A program made the translations under genes and the position numbers. A stretch of DNA of 64,000 nucleotides, taken from contig CAYUZU010000027.1 of the NCBI GenBank assembly GCA_964448675.1, positions 1 to 64,000 on the forward strand, read 5' to 3'. The notes under the pieces are model-generated. The model was not told the DNA's origin. It worked only from the letters and a program-made list of their open reading frames with translations, and searched no databases. This document shows, piece after piece, positions 1 to 8,948 of the stretch. Every line of letters begins with the position of its first letter. Position 1 is the first letter of the stretch. This stretch comes from CAYUZU01 sp964448675. GTDB taxonomy: Bacteria > Planctomycetota > Phycisphaerae > UBA1845 > Fen-1342.

Positions 1-130
1 CCTCGCACAACCGCACTACCCAAACTTCAACCTACCGATGAATAATCCGGGCTAACCGGCGGCGCAGCATCGGCTTGGCGGCACGGCCGTAAGGGCGAAG
101 TTTGTGCGCACCGCGCGACAGGCCGACGTC

Positions 131-2293
131 TCACTCGGGCCGTGGCCAGAAGACCAGGTCGCCGGTTTCGGCGCGTGCATCGTGCTGGCCACCATCGTCG
201 ATGAGATTGCCGCCCGGTGAGTACAGCACGAATCGATCCCCTTCGCGACGGTAAACGAAATGGTCATTGCTGAAGGGGTCGACGCTGAAGGCCCGGTCGC
301 CGAAAGCCGCCAGCGAGTCGGGGTAGTCGCCGTGCTGCTGCCGATAGGCCTGCAGACGGGTGACGAGCAGGGTGGCCCGGCGGACGGCCTCGCTGCGGGT
401 CTTGATGAAGTGAAAGCGCGAGAGCGACGGGGCCATCGCTTTCAGAAACGGGTTGGCATCCGTACTGGCGGCCATCGTGTCTTCGATTCGGCGGAGTTGC
501 TCGTTGGCCTGGGGGTACGGTAACGAGGTTACCTCGCTCAAGGCATCGAAGTAGATCTCGCCGGCGGCGACGGTGTCCTCGTAGCTGGTGTCGACGAGCG
601 CCGCGACCGTGGCCGCAACCCGTTCCGGGTCGTCGCCAACCAGCTGCGCGAACTCGCGGGCGCGGTCCATGTCCAGCACAGTTGCGCCGGTATCGGGATC
701 CACCGTCCACACGCGCTGCACCGTGTCCATGAAGAACGCCCGCTCCCCCTGAATCGACTCGGCAGTCGAGCGCGGGGTGCGGTAGGCCACCTCGGCCTCG
801 TCCGCCAGCGCCGCGAAGTCCATGTCCTGCGCGGACGGACTCGCGGCCAGGTCCAGCAGCCCCTCGGCTGCGGGGGCCTGCATGGCGACGCCGACGAGGT
901 CCTCGATCAGGGTCAGGCCGTCGCTGGTGTGGCTGCCGGCGGCAAGCACGTCGAGGTAGTGGACGGCGGCCTCTTCCGGCGCCCCCTGCGCCGCCAGCGC
1001 GCGGCCGGCCGCGGTGGCGGTCTTCGCGAGGTCCCGCAAGGGGGAGAGGCTCGGCAGTAGTACCTCGATCATCGCGCCGCTCTCGCTGTGGTACGCGAAG
1101 CTGCGGCCGTCGTAGCGCGACGCTTCACGGAACAGCGCCAGCGCCTCGGCGTTCGCATCGAGCCACGTCTGGAACTCTGGCGACGCCAAGGCTGCCGGAT
1201 CACCGAGCATTGCATCAGCGAGTACATCGGGTCGCGTCAGGCCACTTTGCGCCGCCAACTCGCTGGCCTCTTCGTAAAGCGGGCGGGCGTCGGGGCCTTC
1301 GAAACGCGCCACGTCGTTCAACCACGCGACGTAGTCCACCGGTGCGGCGGGATCCGGTTCCGGCACGGTCACGAACGCCGGCGCCTCGTCGAACGATTCC
1401 GGCATGGTGGCCTCGTCGGTGGCGAGCTCCTCGGTCGGCTCGGGCGGCTCCGGCGGCGTGGACGCGACGGGCGCGGGCGCGGGCGGCACGTCGTCCGGCG
1501 GTGCGGCCGCGGGCGCAACGTTTGGATCGTCTGGCTCAGGCAACGCCGCCGGCGCGTTCGGATCCTGCGGTCCGACCTCACCAGCCAGGGCGGCGGCCAC
1601 CTCCTCGGCCTGCTCGAGCTGCGCGGGTGAAAGCTCCGCCAGCCGCTCGGCGATCTTGCTATCCGGCGGTGCGGCGAGGTGATCGAACAAGGCAGCCAGC
1701 ACCTCGGTGGGGAGCTCGCGCAGCGCGTTGCGGACGGATGCGGCCCCGTCCCCGAGCACATGCAGCGTTCGCAGATCGATACGCACCTCGCGCCCCCACT
1801 TCAGACGGACGACGAACTGATTACTCGTGTCGTCGAAAGCGAACCTCGCACCGCTGAGCCAGTCGAGCGAACGTCCGGCGGTCTTCACGTGCTGCCAGTC
1901 GGCCTTGGTGAGCAGGTCGGACAGCATGAAGTGCCGCAACAGCTCGCCCCGCTCGCCGTAGATGACGAGGGCATGGCGCGCTCCGCCGCGCTCGTGCTCG
2001 TTGAGCGTGACGACGAAGTGGCCGTCGTCTCGAATGCACACGTGCTGCGGGGCCACATCGTTGACCATGGCCCGCTGCCAGACGCGCTTGCCGCGGCGCC
2101 CCGGCTTGGATTGTTCGTACAGGGTGGCGCGGCAGGGTCGCCAGTTGCCGCCCGGTTGGCCGCGCTCGATACGCAGCAGAAAACGCCCGTTGTCGGAACG
2201 GGTCTCGCGGGGCGGCGACACGCGATCGGCCGCTGCCGAGTTGACGGCGAGCAGCGCGACGAGTACAGCTTGGCAAAGCGCAGGGTAATGCAT
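131..2293 (-). CDS. Secreted protein of unknown function with Pro/Ala/Glu-rich linker
   Basis: This 720-aa protein is not recognised as a named family. Residues 1-22 form a short hydrophobic signal peptide ending in SAAA, so export is likely. Residues 25-210 look like a folded beta-rich segment. Residues of about 245-325 are a low-complexity Pro/Ala/Glu/Asp linker. The last 80 residues (YRQQHGDYPDSLAAFG and then a Gly/Asp-rich tail) resemble the C-terminal segment seen in many planctomycete secreted proteins related to pseudopilin (T2SS GspG-like) domains: a short helix, then a DPFS/YxxxGDRFVLYSPG pattern. The start is supported by a TGGAGG ribosome binding site about 9 nt upstream. It is divergent from the SDR gene at 2386. 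Export is fairly sure; function is unknown. Confidence 0.8.
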   Translation of the reverse strand: MHYPALCQAVLVALLAVNSAAADRVSPPRETRSDNGRFLLRIERGQPGGNWRPCRATLYEQSKPGRRGKRVWQRAMVNDVAPQHVCIRDDGHFVVTLNEHERGGARHALVIYGERGELLRHFMLSDLLTKADWQHVKTAGRSLDWLSGARFAFDDTSNQFVVRLKWGREVRIDLRTLHVLGDGAASVRNALRELPTEVLAALFDHLAAPPDSKIAERLAELSPAQLEQAEEVAAALAGEVGPQDPNAPAALPEPDDPNVAPAAAPPDDVPPAPAPVASTPPEPPEPTEELATDEATMPESFDEAPAFVTVPEPDPAAPVDYVAWLNDVARFEGPDARPLYEEASELAAQSGLTRPDVLADAMLGDPAALASPEFQTWLDANAEALALFREASRYDGRSFAYHSESGAMIEVLLPSLSPLRDLAKTATAAGRALAAQGAPEEAAVHYLDVLAAGSHTSDGLTLIEDLVGVAMQAPAAEGLLDLAASPSAQDMDFAALADEAEVAYRTPRSTAESIQGERAFFMDTVQRVWTVDPDTGATVLDMDRAREFAQLVGDDPERVAATVAALVDTSYEDTVAAGEIYFDALSEVTSLPYPQANEQLRRIEDTMAASTDANPFLKAMAPSLSRFHFIKTRSEAVRRATLLVTRLQAYRQQHGDYPDSLAAFGDRAFSVDPFSNDHFVYRREGDRFVLYSPGGNLIDDGGQHDARAETGDLVFWPRPE

Positions 2294-2385
2294 GGTCCAC
2301 GACCTCCAGATTCAGCGCGTATTATATAACAGGTCGGCGGCATGGGAAGCCCTTTTCGCGGGCCGGCAACGACAGGAGCCCTCCG
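2294..2385. promoter_or_regulatory. Divergent promoter region with palindromic TATA-like element
   Basis: The 92-bp gap between two divergent genes contains the AT-rich stretch TATTATATAAC at 2320-2330 in otherwise GC-rich DNA. It reads TATAAT on the minus strand and TATTAT on the plus strand, so it could supply a -10 element in either direction. No good -35 box is visible on either side. An AGGAG ribosome binding site for the SDR gene lies at 2373-2379. Confidence 0.4.
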
Positions 2386-3285
2386 ATGCCCAACGAACGA
2401 TGGCTGGTCACGGGCGCCGGCGGCCAGCTCGGCAGCCACGCCGTCCGGCAGCTTGACGTCGACGACGCGGCCGACGTGCTGGCGGTGGTCCGCGAGCACA
2501 CGCCCGCGGGCGGCCGGCTGCAATGCGCGCGGGTCGACCTGGGCGACCTCGGGCCGCTGCGGGAGCTCGTCGCCGCGTATCGGCCGACTTACGTGCTGCA
2601 CCTGGGGGCGATGACGGCCGTCGGCGACTGCCATGCCGACCCGGAGCAGGCCGAGCGCGTGAATGTGGCGGCGACGCGGGCGTTGGCGGAAGCCGCGGGG
2701 GCGGTCGGAGCGCGGCTGCTGTTCTCCTCGACGGACATGGTGTTTGACGGTGAGCAGGCGCCCTATGGCGAGGACGATCCGCCAGCCCCGCTGAGCCATT
2801 ATGGCCGAACCAAGGTTGCGGCGGAGGGCGTGCTGGCAGGGCGCGAGCGGACGCTGGTGGTGCGGCTGCCGCTGATGTACGGCTTTCCGCTGACCGGGCG
2901 GGCGACGACGTTCGTGAAGATGATCACGGCGCTGCGGGCGGGGCAGGCGCTGCGGCTGTTTACGGACGAGTTCCGTACGCCGCTGTGGCTGGGGGACGCG
3001 GCGCGGGCGCTGATCGGGCTGGCGCGGAGCGACCTGGACGGGCTGATTCACGTCGCGGGGCCGGCGCGGCTGTCGCGCTATGACATGATCGCCGAGTGCG
3101 CCACGGCACTGGGGTTGACGAACGTGTCGCTCGAGCAAATCTCGCGGTGCGCGATCGAGGCGCCCGAGCCGCGGCCGGCCGACCTGTCGCTGCGGGCCGA
3201 GCGTTTTGGCGCGCTGTTCCCAGACCTGGTGCCGGGGCCGATCCGCGCGGAAGTGTTGGCCGAAGAGTACGACGGGGCGGCGTGA
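2386..3285 (+). CDS. RmlD-like NAD(P)-dependent sugar-nucleotide reductase/epimerase (extended SDR)
   Basis: The protein has 299 aa, the usual length for dTDP-4-dehydrorhamnose reductase (RmlD) and related extended SDRs. The Rossmann glycine motif GAGGQLG is at residues 10-16, the catalytic serine/threonine patch SSTD at 114-117, and the YxxxK pair is Tyr139/Lys143. The N-terminal layout and the phrase DMVFDGE are typical of RmlD_sub_bind proteins. It probably reduces or epimerises a 4-keto sugar nucleotide, or acts on a similar substrate, in the cytoplasm. No rmlA, rmlB or rmlC gene is nearby, so assignment to dTDP-rhamnose synthesis is not supported by context. A strong AGGAG site 7-9 nt before the ATG fixes the start. 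Confidence 0.85.
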   Translation: MPNERWLVTGAGGQLGSHAVRQLDVDDAADVLAVVREHTPAGGRLQCARVDLGDLGPLRELVAAYRPTYVLHLGAMTAVGDCHADPEQAERVNVAATRALAEAAGAVGARLLFSSTDMVFDGEQAPYGEDDPPAPLSHYGRTKVAAEGVLAGRERTLVVRLPLMYGFPLTGRATTFVKMITALRAGQALRLFTDEFRTPLWLGDAARALIGLARSDLDGLIHVAGPARLSRYDMIAECATALGLTNVSLEQISRCAIEAPEPRPADLSLRAERFGALFPDLVPGPIRAEVLAEEYDGAA

Positions 3286-3364
3286 TGCGACCGTGAGTAT
3301 GCCGAGCCGCGCGCCGAGCTCGCGCGACGGAACCGTGCGCCGCGGCGCTGTGAGCCGTGCTTGT

Positions 3365-3384
3365 GTCCGGTGCGGAGCCCGGAC
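3365..3384. terminator. Small GC-rich hairpin between convergent genes
   Basis: GTCCGG at 3365-3370 pairs with CCGGAC at 3379-3384 around an 8-nt loop, in the gap between the convergent SDR and GH4 genes. There is no T-run. A near-identical sequence occurs at 11699-11713 in another gene junction, so this may be a small repeated element rather than a plain terminator. Confidence 0.3.
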
Positions 3385-3402
3385 GCCCCGTCAGAAGCTC
3401 TG

Positions 3403-4710
3403 TCAGGCGAACGCCGGCAGGTACTGTTGCTGCGCCTGGAACAGCTCGTCGGCCATCTGGCGGATTTCGGCCGGGCTGCAGACGGCAGCGGTGAGCGGGT
3501 CGAGCATCAGGGCGTGCACGGCGGCTTCGCGGCTGCGCTCGATGCAGGCCGTCGCGGCGAGGTCGAACATGCTCATGTTGCTGCGGCACAGGCCGGCGAG
3601 CTGCGGCGGCAGGCTGCCGTAATGCGTCGGATGGATGCCGTTGCGATCGATCAGGCAGGCGACCTCGACGCAGCCATCCTGCGGGAGGTTCTCGATCAGC
3701 CCGGTGTTGGCGACGCTGCCGTGGACGACGGCCGGCTTGTTGGTCGCGCGTGCCTCGATGATGTACGAGGCGTACTCGTGGCTGCGCTCGGTCCGGAACT
3801 CGTCCTCGCCGGTGAGGATCTTGCGTCGCTTGTCGTCTGATTCCTGGCGCCAGGTGGGCCAGTTGTTGGCGTAGAAGCCCTCTTCACCGAGGTAGCCGGG
3901 CCGGCAGTGGCGCTCCATGAGCTCCTGCCGCTTTCGGTAGTACGGGACGTATTCGGAGAAATGCCCGCTCGACTCGGTGACGAACGCGCCCAGGTGCTGC
4001 ATGATGTCGAAGCGGACGGGGTCTTTCTCGTACAGCGGCTGGTCGCGCTGGACCTTGTCGCGCAGGGCCGGGTACAGGTCGCGCCCCTGGTGCTCGAGGG
4101 TGGTGAACCACGACATGTGGTTGATGCCAGCGCAGCGCCAGACGAGCTCCTCGTACGGCACGCCGGTGTATTCGGCGAGTTGCTGGCTGCTGCTCTGGAC
4201 GGAGTGGCACAGGCCGAGCACCTGCATGTTCGAGGCGCGCTGGGCGGCGAGGCACATGATGCTCATGGGGTTGGTGTAGTTGAGCACCCAGGCGTCGGGG
4301 CAGGCGTCTTCGCAGTCGCGCAGGACGTCCAGCCACACGGGCACGGTGCGCAGCGCCTTGAAGAGCCCGCCGGGGCCGATGGTGTCGCCGATGCACTGCG
4401 ACACGCCGTACTTCAGCGGGATGTCGTTATCGAGGCGCACGGTGTCAACGCCGGAGACCTCGATGCAGTTGATGACGTAGTCGGCGCCGGGCAGGGCCGC
4501 GGCGCGTTCGGTCGCGGCCTTGACGGTCCAGCGGCCGCCGCCGAGACGATCGGCGATGCGCTGCACGAAGTCGCGGGAGAGGTCGAGGCGTGCAGCATCG
4601 ATGTCGACCAGGCGGAACTCGCCGCCGCCGATGGCCTCGGTTTGCATGACGTCGGTCGCAAGGAAGCCGGTGAAGAAGCTGCCGGCGCCGAGGAAACAGA
4701 TGTTGGGCAT
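3403..4710 (-). CDS. Glycoside hydrolase family 4 (alpha-galactosidase/alpha-glucosidase type)
   Basis: The protein has 435 aa, normal for GH4 enzymes, which cleave glycosides by an unusual NAD+- and Mn2+-dependent oxidation-elimination mechanism. The N-terminal dinucleotide motif FLGAGS is at residues 6-11, NYTNPMS at 144-150, and the metal ligands appear as Cys168 (LCHSVQ) and His198 (GINHMSWF). The GINHMSWF/TTLEHQGRDLYP pattern fits the MelA/alpha-galactosidase side of the family better than the 6-phospho-glycosidases, but the substrate is not certain. It is cytoplasmic, with no signal peptide. It is divergent from the DUF2961 gene across 4711-4886, and both may act on glycan breakdown products. 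Confidence 0.9.
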   Translation of the reverse strand: MPNICFLGAGSFFTGFLATDVMQTEAIGGGEFRLVDIDAARLDLSRDFVQRIADRLGGGRWTVKAATERAAALPGADYVINCIEVSGVDTVRLDNDIPLKYGVSQCIGDTIGPGGLFKALRTVPVWLDVLRDCEDACPDAWVLNYTNPMSIMCLAAQRASNMQVLGLCHSVQSSSQQLAEYTGVPYEELVWRCAGINHMSWFTTLEHQGRDLYPALRDKVQRDQPLYEKDPVRFDIMQHLGAFVTESSGHFSEYVPYYRKRQELMERHCRPGYLGEEGFYANNWPTWRQESDDKRRKILTGEDEFRTERSHEYASYIIEARATNKPAVVHGSVANTGLIENLPQDGCVEVACLIDRNGIHPTHYGSLPPQLAGLCRSNMSMFDLAATACIERSREAAVHALMLDPLTAAVCSPAEIRQMADELFQAQQQYLPAFA

Positions 4711-4886
4711 GCCGATCTCCGTGGTGTTTGCACAAGCCCGCTAGTGTAAAGGGGTCTGCCGCGGCGACAAGGGCGAATCGGCCGGACGTATGGCCCGATA
4801 AGGGGGGTGCTTGCACGATCGCCGCCCGGACGCCAAAGTGTGCCGGTTGTACCCGAGAACGTCACCCGCGACAGGGAGATCCTGCG

Positions 4887-5963
4887 ATGAACAATCCTGC
4901 TTCACTCTTTGCCCTCGGCCTGGGCAACATCCCGCTGCTCACGGATGCCGAAACGCGCTCCATCTGTGCCGAAAACCCGGACGGGGCGCGGGGCGGCGGC
5001 GCCAAGGAAACACCCGACGCGGGGAATCCGTCCTCGCGGCTGGGCAAAGGCTGGAAGGTGCGGCCGTGCATCTCGCTCGAGCCCGGCGAGACGGCGACGT
5101 TGGCGGAGATCGAGGGGCCGGGGGTGATCCGGCACATCTGGATCACGGTGCATCCGAAGGCGTTTCGCGATTTCGTGCTGCGAATGTACTGGGACGGCGA
5201 GCAGACGCCGTCGATCGAGGTGCCGCTGGGGGACTTCTTCGCCAATGGCCACGGCCTGCGGGCGAACGTCACGTCGCTGCCGATCGCCGTGAATCCGGCG
5301 GGGGCATTCAACAGCTACTGGCCCATGCCGTTCCGCCAGTCGGCCAAGATCACGATCGAGAGCAATCATCGCGAGAAGCTCGACGGCTTCTTCTACCAGA
5401 TCACGTACAGCCTCGAAGCCGTGCCCGAGAACGCGGCGTACCTGCACGCCCAGTGGCGGCGCTCGATGACGACGCGGGAGTATCCGGAGCACGTTTTGCT
5501 AGACGGCGTCCGCGGGCAGGGACACTACGTCGGGACCTACGTCGCCTGGACGCAGTTCTCCAACGGCTGGTGGGGCGAGGGCGAGATCAAGTTCTTCTTC
5601 GACGGCGACACGGATCACCCCACCATCTGCGGCACGGGTACGGAGGACTACTTCGGCGGCGCCTGGGGGTTTTACGGCCCGGACGATCGCGAGGAGCCGT
5701 TCTCGACGGCATACCTCGGACTGCCGCTGGTGCGACACGAAACGAACGAGGTGCCGAAGTACGGCATGTACCGCTGGCATATCATGGACCCGATCCGCTT
5801 CAAGCAGGAGCTGCGGGTGACGTTGCAGGCGCTGGGATGGTGGCCGGATGCGAAGTTCCAGCCGTTGACGGATGACCTCGCGTCGGTGGCCTACTGGTAT
5901 CAGACGGAGCCGCACGCGGCGTTTCCCGCACTGCCGGACGCAGAGGGCCGCTGGCCGCGTTGA
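4887..5963 (+). CDS. DUF2961 (GH172-like) protein
   Basis: The protein has 358 aa from the ATG at 4887, which has an AGGGAG site 9 nt upstream. The frame is open further upstream to 4728, but that part is arginine-rich and non-protein-like. The sequence carries the DUF2961 hallmarks: SSRLGKGWKVRP near the N terminus, GPGVIRHIWIT, VPLGDFFANGHG and the strongly conserved GTGTEDYFGGAWGF. DUF2961 is now classed as glycoside hydrolase family 172, with members acting on fructofuranosides and arabinofuranosides. No signal peptide is visible, so a cytoplasmic location is expected unless export is non-classical. It sits divergent to the GH4 gene. The family is sure; the substrate is not. Confidence 0.88.
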   Translation: MNNPASLFALGLGNIPLLTDAETRSICAENPDGARGGGAKETPDAGNPSSRLGKGWKVRPCISLEPGETATLAEIEGPGVIRHIWITVHPKAFRDFVLRMYWDGEQTPSIEVPLGDFFANGHGLRANVTSLPIAVNPAGAFNSYWPMPFRQSAKITIESNHREKLDGFFYQITYSLEAVPENAAYLHAQWRRSMTTREYPEHVLLDGVRGQGHYVGTYVAWTQFSNGWWGEGEIKFFFDGDTDHPTICGTGTEDYFGGAWGFYGPDDREEPFSTAYLGLPLVRHETNEVPKYGMYRWHIMDPIRFKQELRVTLQALGWWPDAKFQPLTDDLASVAYWYQTEPHAAFPALPDAEGRWPR

Positions 5964-6006
5964 TCGGGCGGCGATCAGCCGGCGGATCGAGTGGCGGACT
6001 TAAGGG

Positions 6007-6035
6007 TTGCGAGGTGGCGGCGCTTGTGCCATAAT
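6007..6035 (+). promoter_or_regulatory. Sigma70-type promoter for the zinc-ribbon/RNase H pair
   Basis: TTGCGA at 6007-6012 and CATAAT at 6030-6035 are separated by exactly 17 nt, ahead of the gene starting at 6086. Just downstream, GGTTC (6040-6044) and GAACC (6056-6060) form a short inverted repeat that would lie at or after the start of transcription. Confidence 0.5.
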
Positions 6036-6085
6036 TCAGGGTTCCTATGAAAAGTGAACCATATTCCAGCGACCGGAGAGCGTGA

Positions 6086-6823
6086 ATGGGAGCAATGCTC
6101 GAAGCCTTGATCTCTCTTCAGGACGTCGAGCACCAGATTGTGGACATCCGCCGTCAACTCGCCGCCAAGCAACGGGCGGTGACCCGCCAGACGAACAAGC
6201 TCCGCGAGGTGGAGCAAGCCCTCCAGCAGGCTCACGACGACTTGCGCCAGACGCAGATTGCGGCCGACGCGGCCGACGTCGAACTCAAGAGCCGTGACGC
6301 CCACGTCAACAAGCTCCGCGACAACCTCAACAGCGTGCGCACGAACAAGGAGTACGCCGCGGTGCTGGCCCAGCTCAACAACGAGAAGGCCGACCGGAAC
6401 CGCGTCGAGGGACGTGCCATGGAGTTGCTGTCGGAGGTCGAGAGCCGCAAGGCGGCCATGGCCGATCTCCAGAGCAACGTGGAGGAGGAGCAGCGCCGCC
6501 TGGCCAACCTGCAGGGCCAGCTGGAGCAGACGCAGAGCTCGTTCGACGAGCGGCTGGCTGCCCTCCAGGCCCGGCGCGACGAGGCTGCCGCCCAGGTGGA
6601 TCCGAAGACGATGGAGCTGTTCAATCGGCTGTCGGAGCGGTACGAGGGCGAGGTGATGGCGCGGTGCACGCAGGTGCATCCGCGGCGACAGGAGTACATC
6701 TGCGAAGGCTGCAACATGTCGGTCACGATCGAGCGCGCCAGTGCGCTGATGTCGCGCGAACGGGACGAGGTCGTGCAGTGTGGCAGCTGCGGACGAATCC
6801 TGTTCATGGATCGCGGTGTGTGA
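6086..6823 (+). CDS. Coiled-coil protein with C4-type zinc ribbon
   Basis: The protein has 245 aa. Residues of about 5-180 are a long heptad-rich coiled coil (many Glu/Gln/Arg/Leu). The C terminus holds a zinc ribbon with CxxC pairs Cys206/Cys209 and Cys232/Cys235. This is the layout of the family that includes Helicobacter HP0958 (FlgZ), chlamydial CT398 and mycobacterial Rv2229c, which are thought to act as adaptors or in RNA and protein binding; the exact function here is unknown. A GGAG site lies 7 nt before the ATG. It is followed 10 bp later by the RNase H gene and probably shares its transcript from 6007-6035. The same pairing (Rv2229c/Rv2228c) is known in actinobacteria. Confidence 0.88.
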   Translation: MGAMLEALISLQDVEHQIVDIRRQLAAKQRAVTRQTNKLREVEQALQQAHDDLRQTQIAADAADVELKSRDAHVNKLRDNLNSVRTNKEYAAVLAQLNNEKADRNRVEGRAMELLSEVESRKAAMADLQSNVEEEQRRLANLQGQLEQTQSSFDERLAALQARRDEAAAQVDPKTMELFNRLSERYEGEVMARCTQVHPRRQEYICEGCNMSVTIERASALMSRERDEVVQCGSCGRILFMDRGV

Positions 6824-6833
6824 GGCGTAAGCC

Positions 6834-7664
6834 GTGGATTTGATCATCCACGTCGATGGTGGTGCGCGCGGCAATCCCGGCCCGGCCGGGGCAGGCGTCG
6901 TGATCCGCGACAGCGACGGCACCCTCGTCTTCGAGGCCGCGTACTTCCTGGGGCGACAGACCAACAACACCGCCGAGTACCAGGCGCTCATCCGCGCGTT
7001 GCAGCGGGCACACCGCAGCCTGGCCCAATCCGTCACCGTCCACTCGGACAGCGAACTGCTGGTACGGCAGATCACCGGCGAATACCAGGTCAAGAGCCCG
7101 CGGCTGGCGGGGTTGCACGAGGAGGTCCAGCGCTTGCTGCTGCGCTTCCCGCGCTGGTCGGTGCGGCACGTCCGCCGGGCAGAGAACACCCGTGCAGACG
7201 AACTGGCAAACATCGCAATGGACGCGCAACGCGACCGCGTGGTCTTCGACGCGGATGAGGGCATCAACAACGACGGCCCCGCCGGCCCGCCGGCCCCCTC
7301 CGCCAACGAAACGTCGATCCAGGAAGAGCCGGCCGCGGCCACACGGCCAGCCGCTGGTGCGGATGGCGGCGAGGGCGTGCGCCGCGCGATTCGCGTCACC
7401 GTCGTAAAACCGGCCGATGCCTCGTGCTGTCCGGCGGGGGAGGTGGGGGGTGAGCAGTTCACCGTCGAGTCGCGGCTGCCGGGGAACTTGTGCGTGCACG
7501 CCGCGCACGCGATCCTGCCGACGCTGCTGGCAATCCTCAACACCGAGCCGCAGGAGTTCGCGTCGATCCCCACCCTGACCGTTCGCTGCGGGCAGGCCGG
7601 CTGTGGCGCCGTCTTCCAGCTCGCGCCGCTGCCGACCGGCAACGGAACCCGCCCGACAGTCTGA
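6834..7664 (+). CDS. RNase HI-like nuclease fused to a TIGR04076-like domain
   Basis: The protein has 276 aa and starts at GTG 6834, with GAGG just upstream overlapping the preceding stop. Residues 1-130 are an RNase H fold with the four acidic catalytic residues in place: Asp8 (HVDGGARGNPG), Glu48 (NNTAEYQ), Asp72 (HSDSELL) and Asp122 (RADELA). It should cleave the RNA strand of RNA/DNA hybrids. Residues 140-180 are a Pro/Ala-rich linker. Residues of about 184-276 match the small TIGR04076-type domain, with a CPAGE..GGEQF pattern, LCVHAAHAILP and CGQAGCGAVF. The fusion partner differs from the phosphatase fused to mycobacterial Rv2228c. It is the second gene of a two-gene operon. Confidence 0.87.
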   Translation: MDLIIHVDGGARGNPGPAGAGVVIRDSDGTLVFEAAYFLGRQTNNTAEYQALIRALQRAHRSLAQSVTVHSDSELLVRQITGEYQVKSPRLAGLHEEVQRLLLRFPRWSVRHVRRAENTRADELANIAMDAQRDRVVFDADEGINNDGPAGPPAPSANETSIQEEPAAATRPAAGADGGEGVRRAIRVTVVKPADASCCPAGEVGGEQFTVESRLPGNLCVHAAHAILPTLLAILNTEPQEFASIPTLTVRCGQAGCGAVFQLAPLPTGNGTRPTV

Positions 7665-7710
7665 GACACCCGACTGCCCGATTCACCGACCAGGCGTCAA
7701 TGGCCCCGGC

Positions 7711-8877
7711 TCAGGGCAATGCCCGCACGGCGGCAACGGCGGCGCCGAGGGCCGGCGCGGCACGCAGCCGCGACGGCACGATCAGGTCGTCCCGCAAGGT
7801 GGGTTCGGCCCCGTCCGCAAGGCAGTGCTTCTCGAGCGCGGCATCGCCGCACGCTGCCAGGAACGACGCCACATACCGATCCAGCCTGTCGCGAAAGATC
7901 TCCCGGCAGGTTTCGTCGGCATAGATCTGCCCGATCCGCTGCCCGACGATCAGCCGCTCGAGCAGCGTGCCGTGATAGGGATGCCGCGTGTCGAGCTCCA
8001 TATAGCCGGCACCGCGATGGGACGCGTCCGGGCGCCCGTTCTTCACCGTCCACAGCCGCTCGAACAGCAGTTCCGCCAGCACGAGCGCGACGGTGTCCAT
8101 CCAGGCCGCGGCCAGCGGCTGCCCGTCGCGGGCGGCGGCTTCGGGGAAATCGGCCATGCCGTTGATCCGCAGGTTGGCATAGATGCGGTTGACCGACTTG
8201 GCGGAGGCGAGCTTCTCGAACGTCGGCCCCAGCGCACTGGGCACCTGCCAGGACTTGAGCAGCCAACTGCGGGTCTGATCGAACGGCACGAGTTCGCCGC
8301 GCAGCTTCAGCGCATCGGCGATGCCCGTCCCGCCACCGAGATAGTACGCGTGCTGCACGTCGCGGAAGGCGCCCTCGGCCGCGAACTCCTCGCCCAGGCC
8401 GCAGTAATCCGCGTCGCTGCCGAGCGCCGCGATGGGGGCGACCAGCTCGATCCCGCTGGACGCGAGGCTCTTCTCCAGCGCCTCCAGGTAGCGCGGCATG
8501 CGCGGCCCGTTGTTGATCACCGCGATGCCACGGCCATCCTCGGTCTTGAGCCCCGGCATGCCCATCCCGATGAGCACGCGTCGCGCGCCGGCGGCCCCTG
8601 CCACCGCGACAATGGCCTGGGCCGCGGCCTCGATCCAGAACTGCCCCTGCTGGAGCTCGGACGGCGACAGGCGGATGTCCTGGTTTTCGCTCTGGATCAA
8701 CTGCTCGGTAATGGAGGTCGGTTCGAAGTCCGGCAGGTGCGCGTACACGCGCGACGCGCTCTCTTCGCGCAGCTCGAACGCCGACGCGACCTGCACGTCG
8801 TCACAGGCGACCGCGTGCGCCTTGACCTCGGTGGCGCCCCCGTCCACGCCGATCAGTAGTACATCTTTCAGATCCAT
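7711..8877 (-). CDS. ASKHA-fold sugar kinase-like protein
   Basis: The protein has 388 aa. The N-terminal VLLIGVDGGATEVKA segment is a phosphate-1 loop of the actin/hexokinase (ASKHA) superfamily, similar to BadF/BadG and N-acetylglucosamine kinase-type proteins. A second glycine-rich loop, YYLGGGTGIADAL, lies near the middle, and IAALGSDADYCGLGEEF is likely the phosphate-2/substrate region. It likely phosphorylates a sugar, possibly an amino sugar given the island at 11.7-20.7 kb, but the substrate cannot be read from the sequence. A GGAGG site 8-12 nt before the ATG supports the start. It is convergent with the RNase H gene. Confidence 0.7.
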   Translation of the reverse strand: MDLKDVLLIGVDGGATEVKAHAVACDDVQVASAFELREESASRVYAHLPDFEPTSITEQLIQSENQDIRLSPSELQQGQFWIEAAAQAIVAVAGAAGARRVLIGMGMPGLKTEDGRGIAVINNGPRMPRYLEALEKSLASSGIELVAPIAALGSDADYCGLGEEFAAEGAFRDVQHAYYLGGGTGIADALKLRGELVPFDQTRSWLLKSWQVPSALGPTFEKLASAKSVNRIYANLRINGMADFPEAAARDGQPLAAAWMDTVALVLAELLFERLWTVKNGRPDASHRGAGYMELDTRHPYHGTLLERLIVGQRIGQIYADETCREIFRDRLDRYVASFLAACGDAALEKHCLADGAEPTLRDDLIVPSRLRAAPALGAAVAAVRALP

Positions 8878-8948
8878 GAGCGCACCTCCGCGCTGAGTCG
8901 CGACCGGCGCCCTGCCGGCCGATCCCCCACTGCGAGTTCGCGAACGCC

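Noticed and set aside
1..130. Possible coding sequence at the left edge
   Set aside because: Short open frames only, with no ribosome binding site or family feature.
4728..4886. N-terminal extension of the DUF2961 protein
   Set aside because: Arg-rich, covers the divergent promoter gap, and an AGGGAG site sits before the ATG at 4887.
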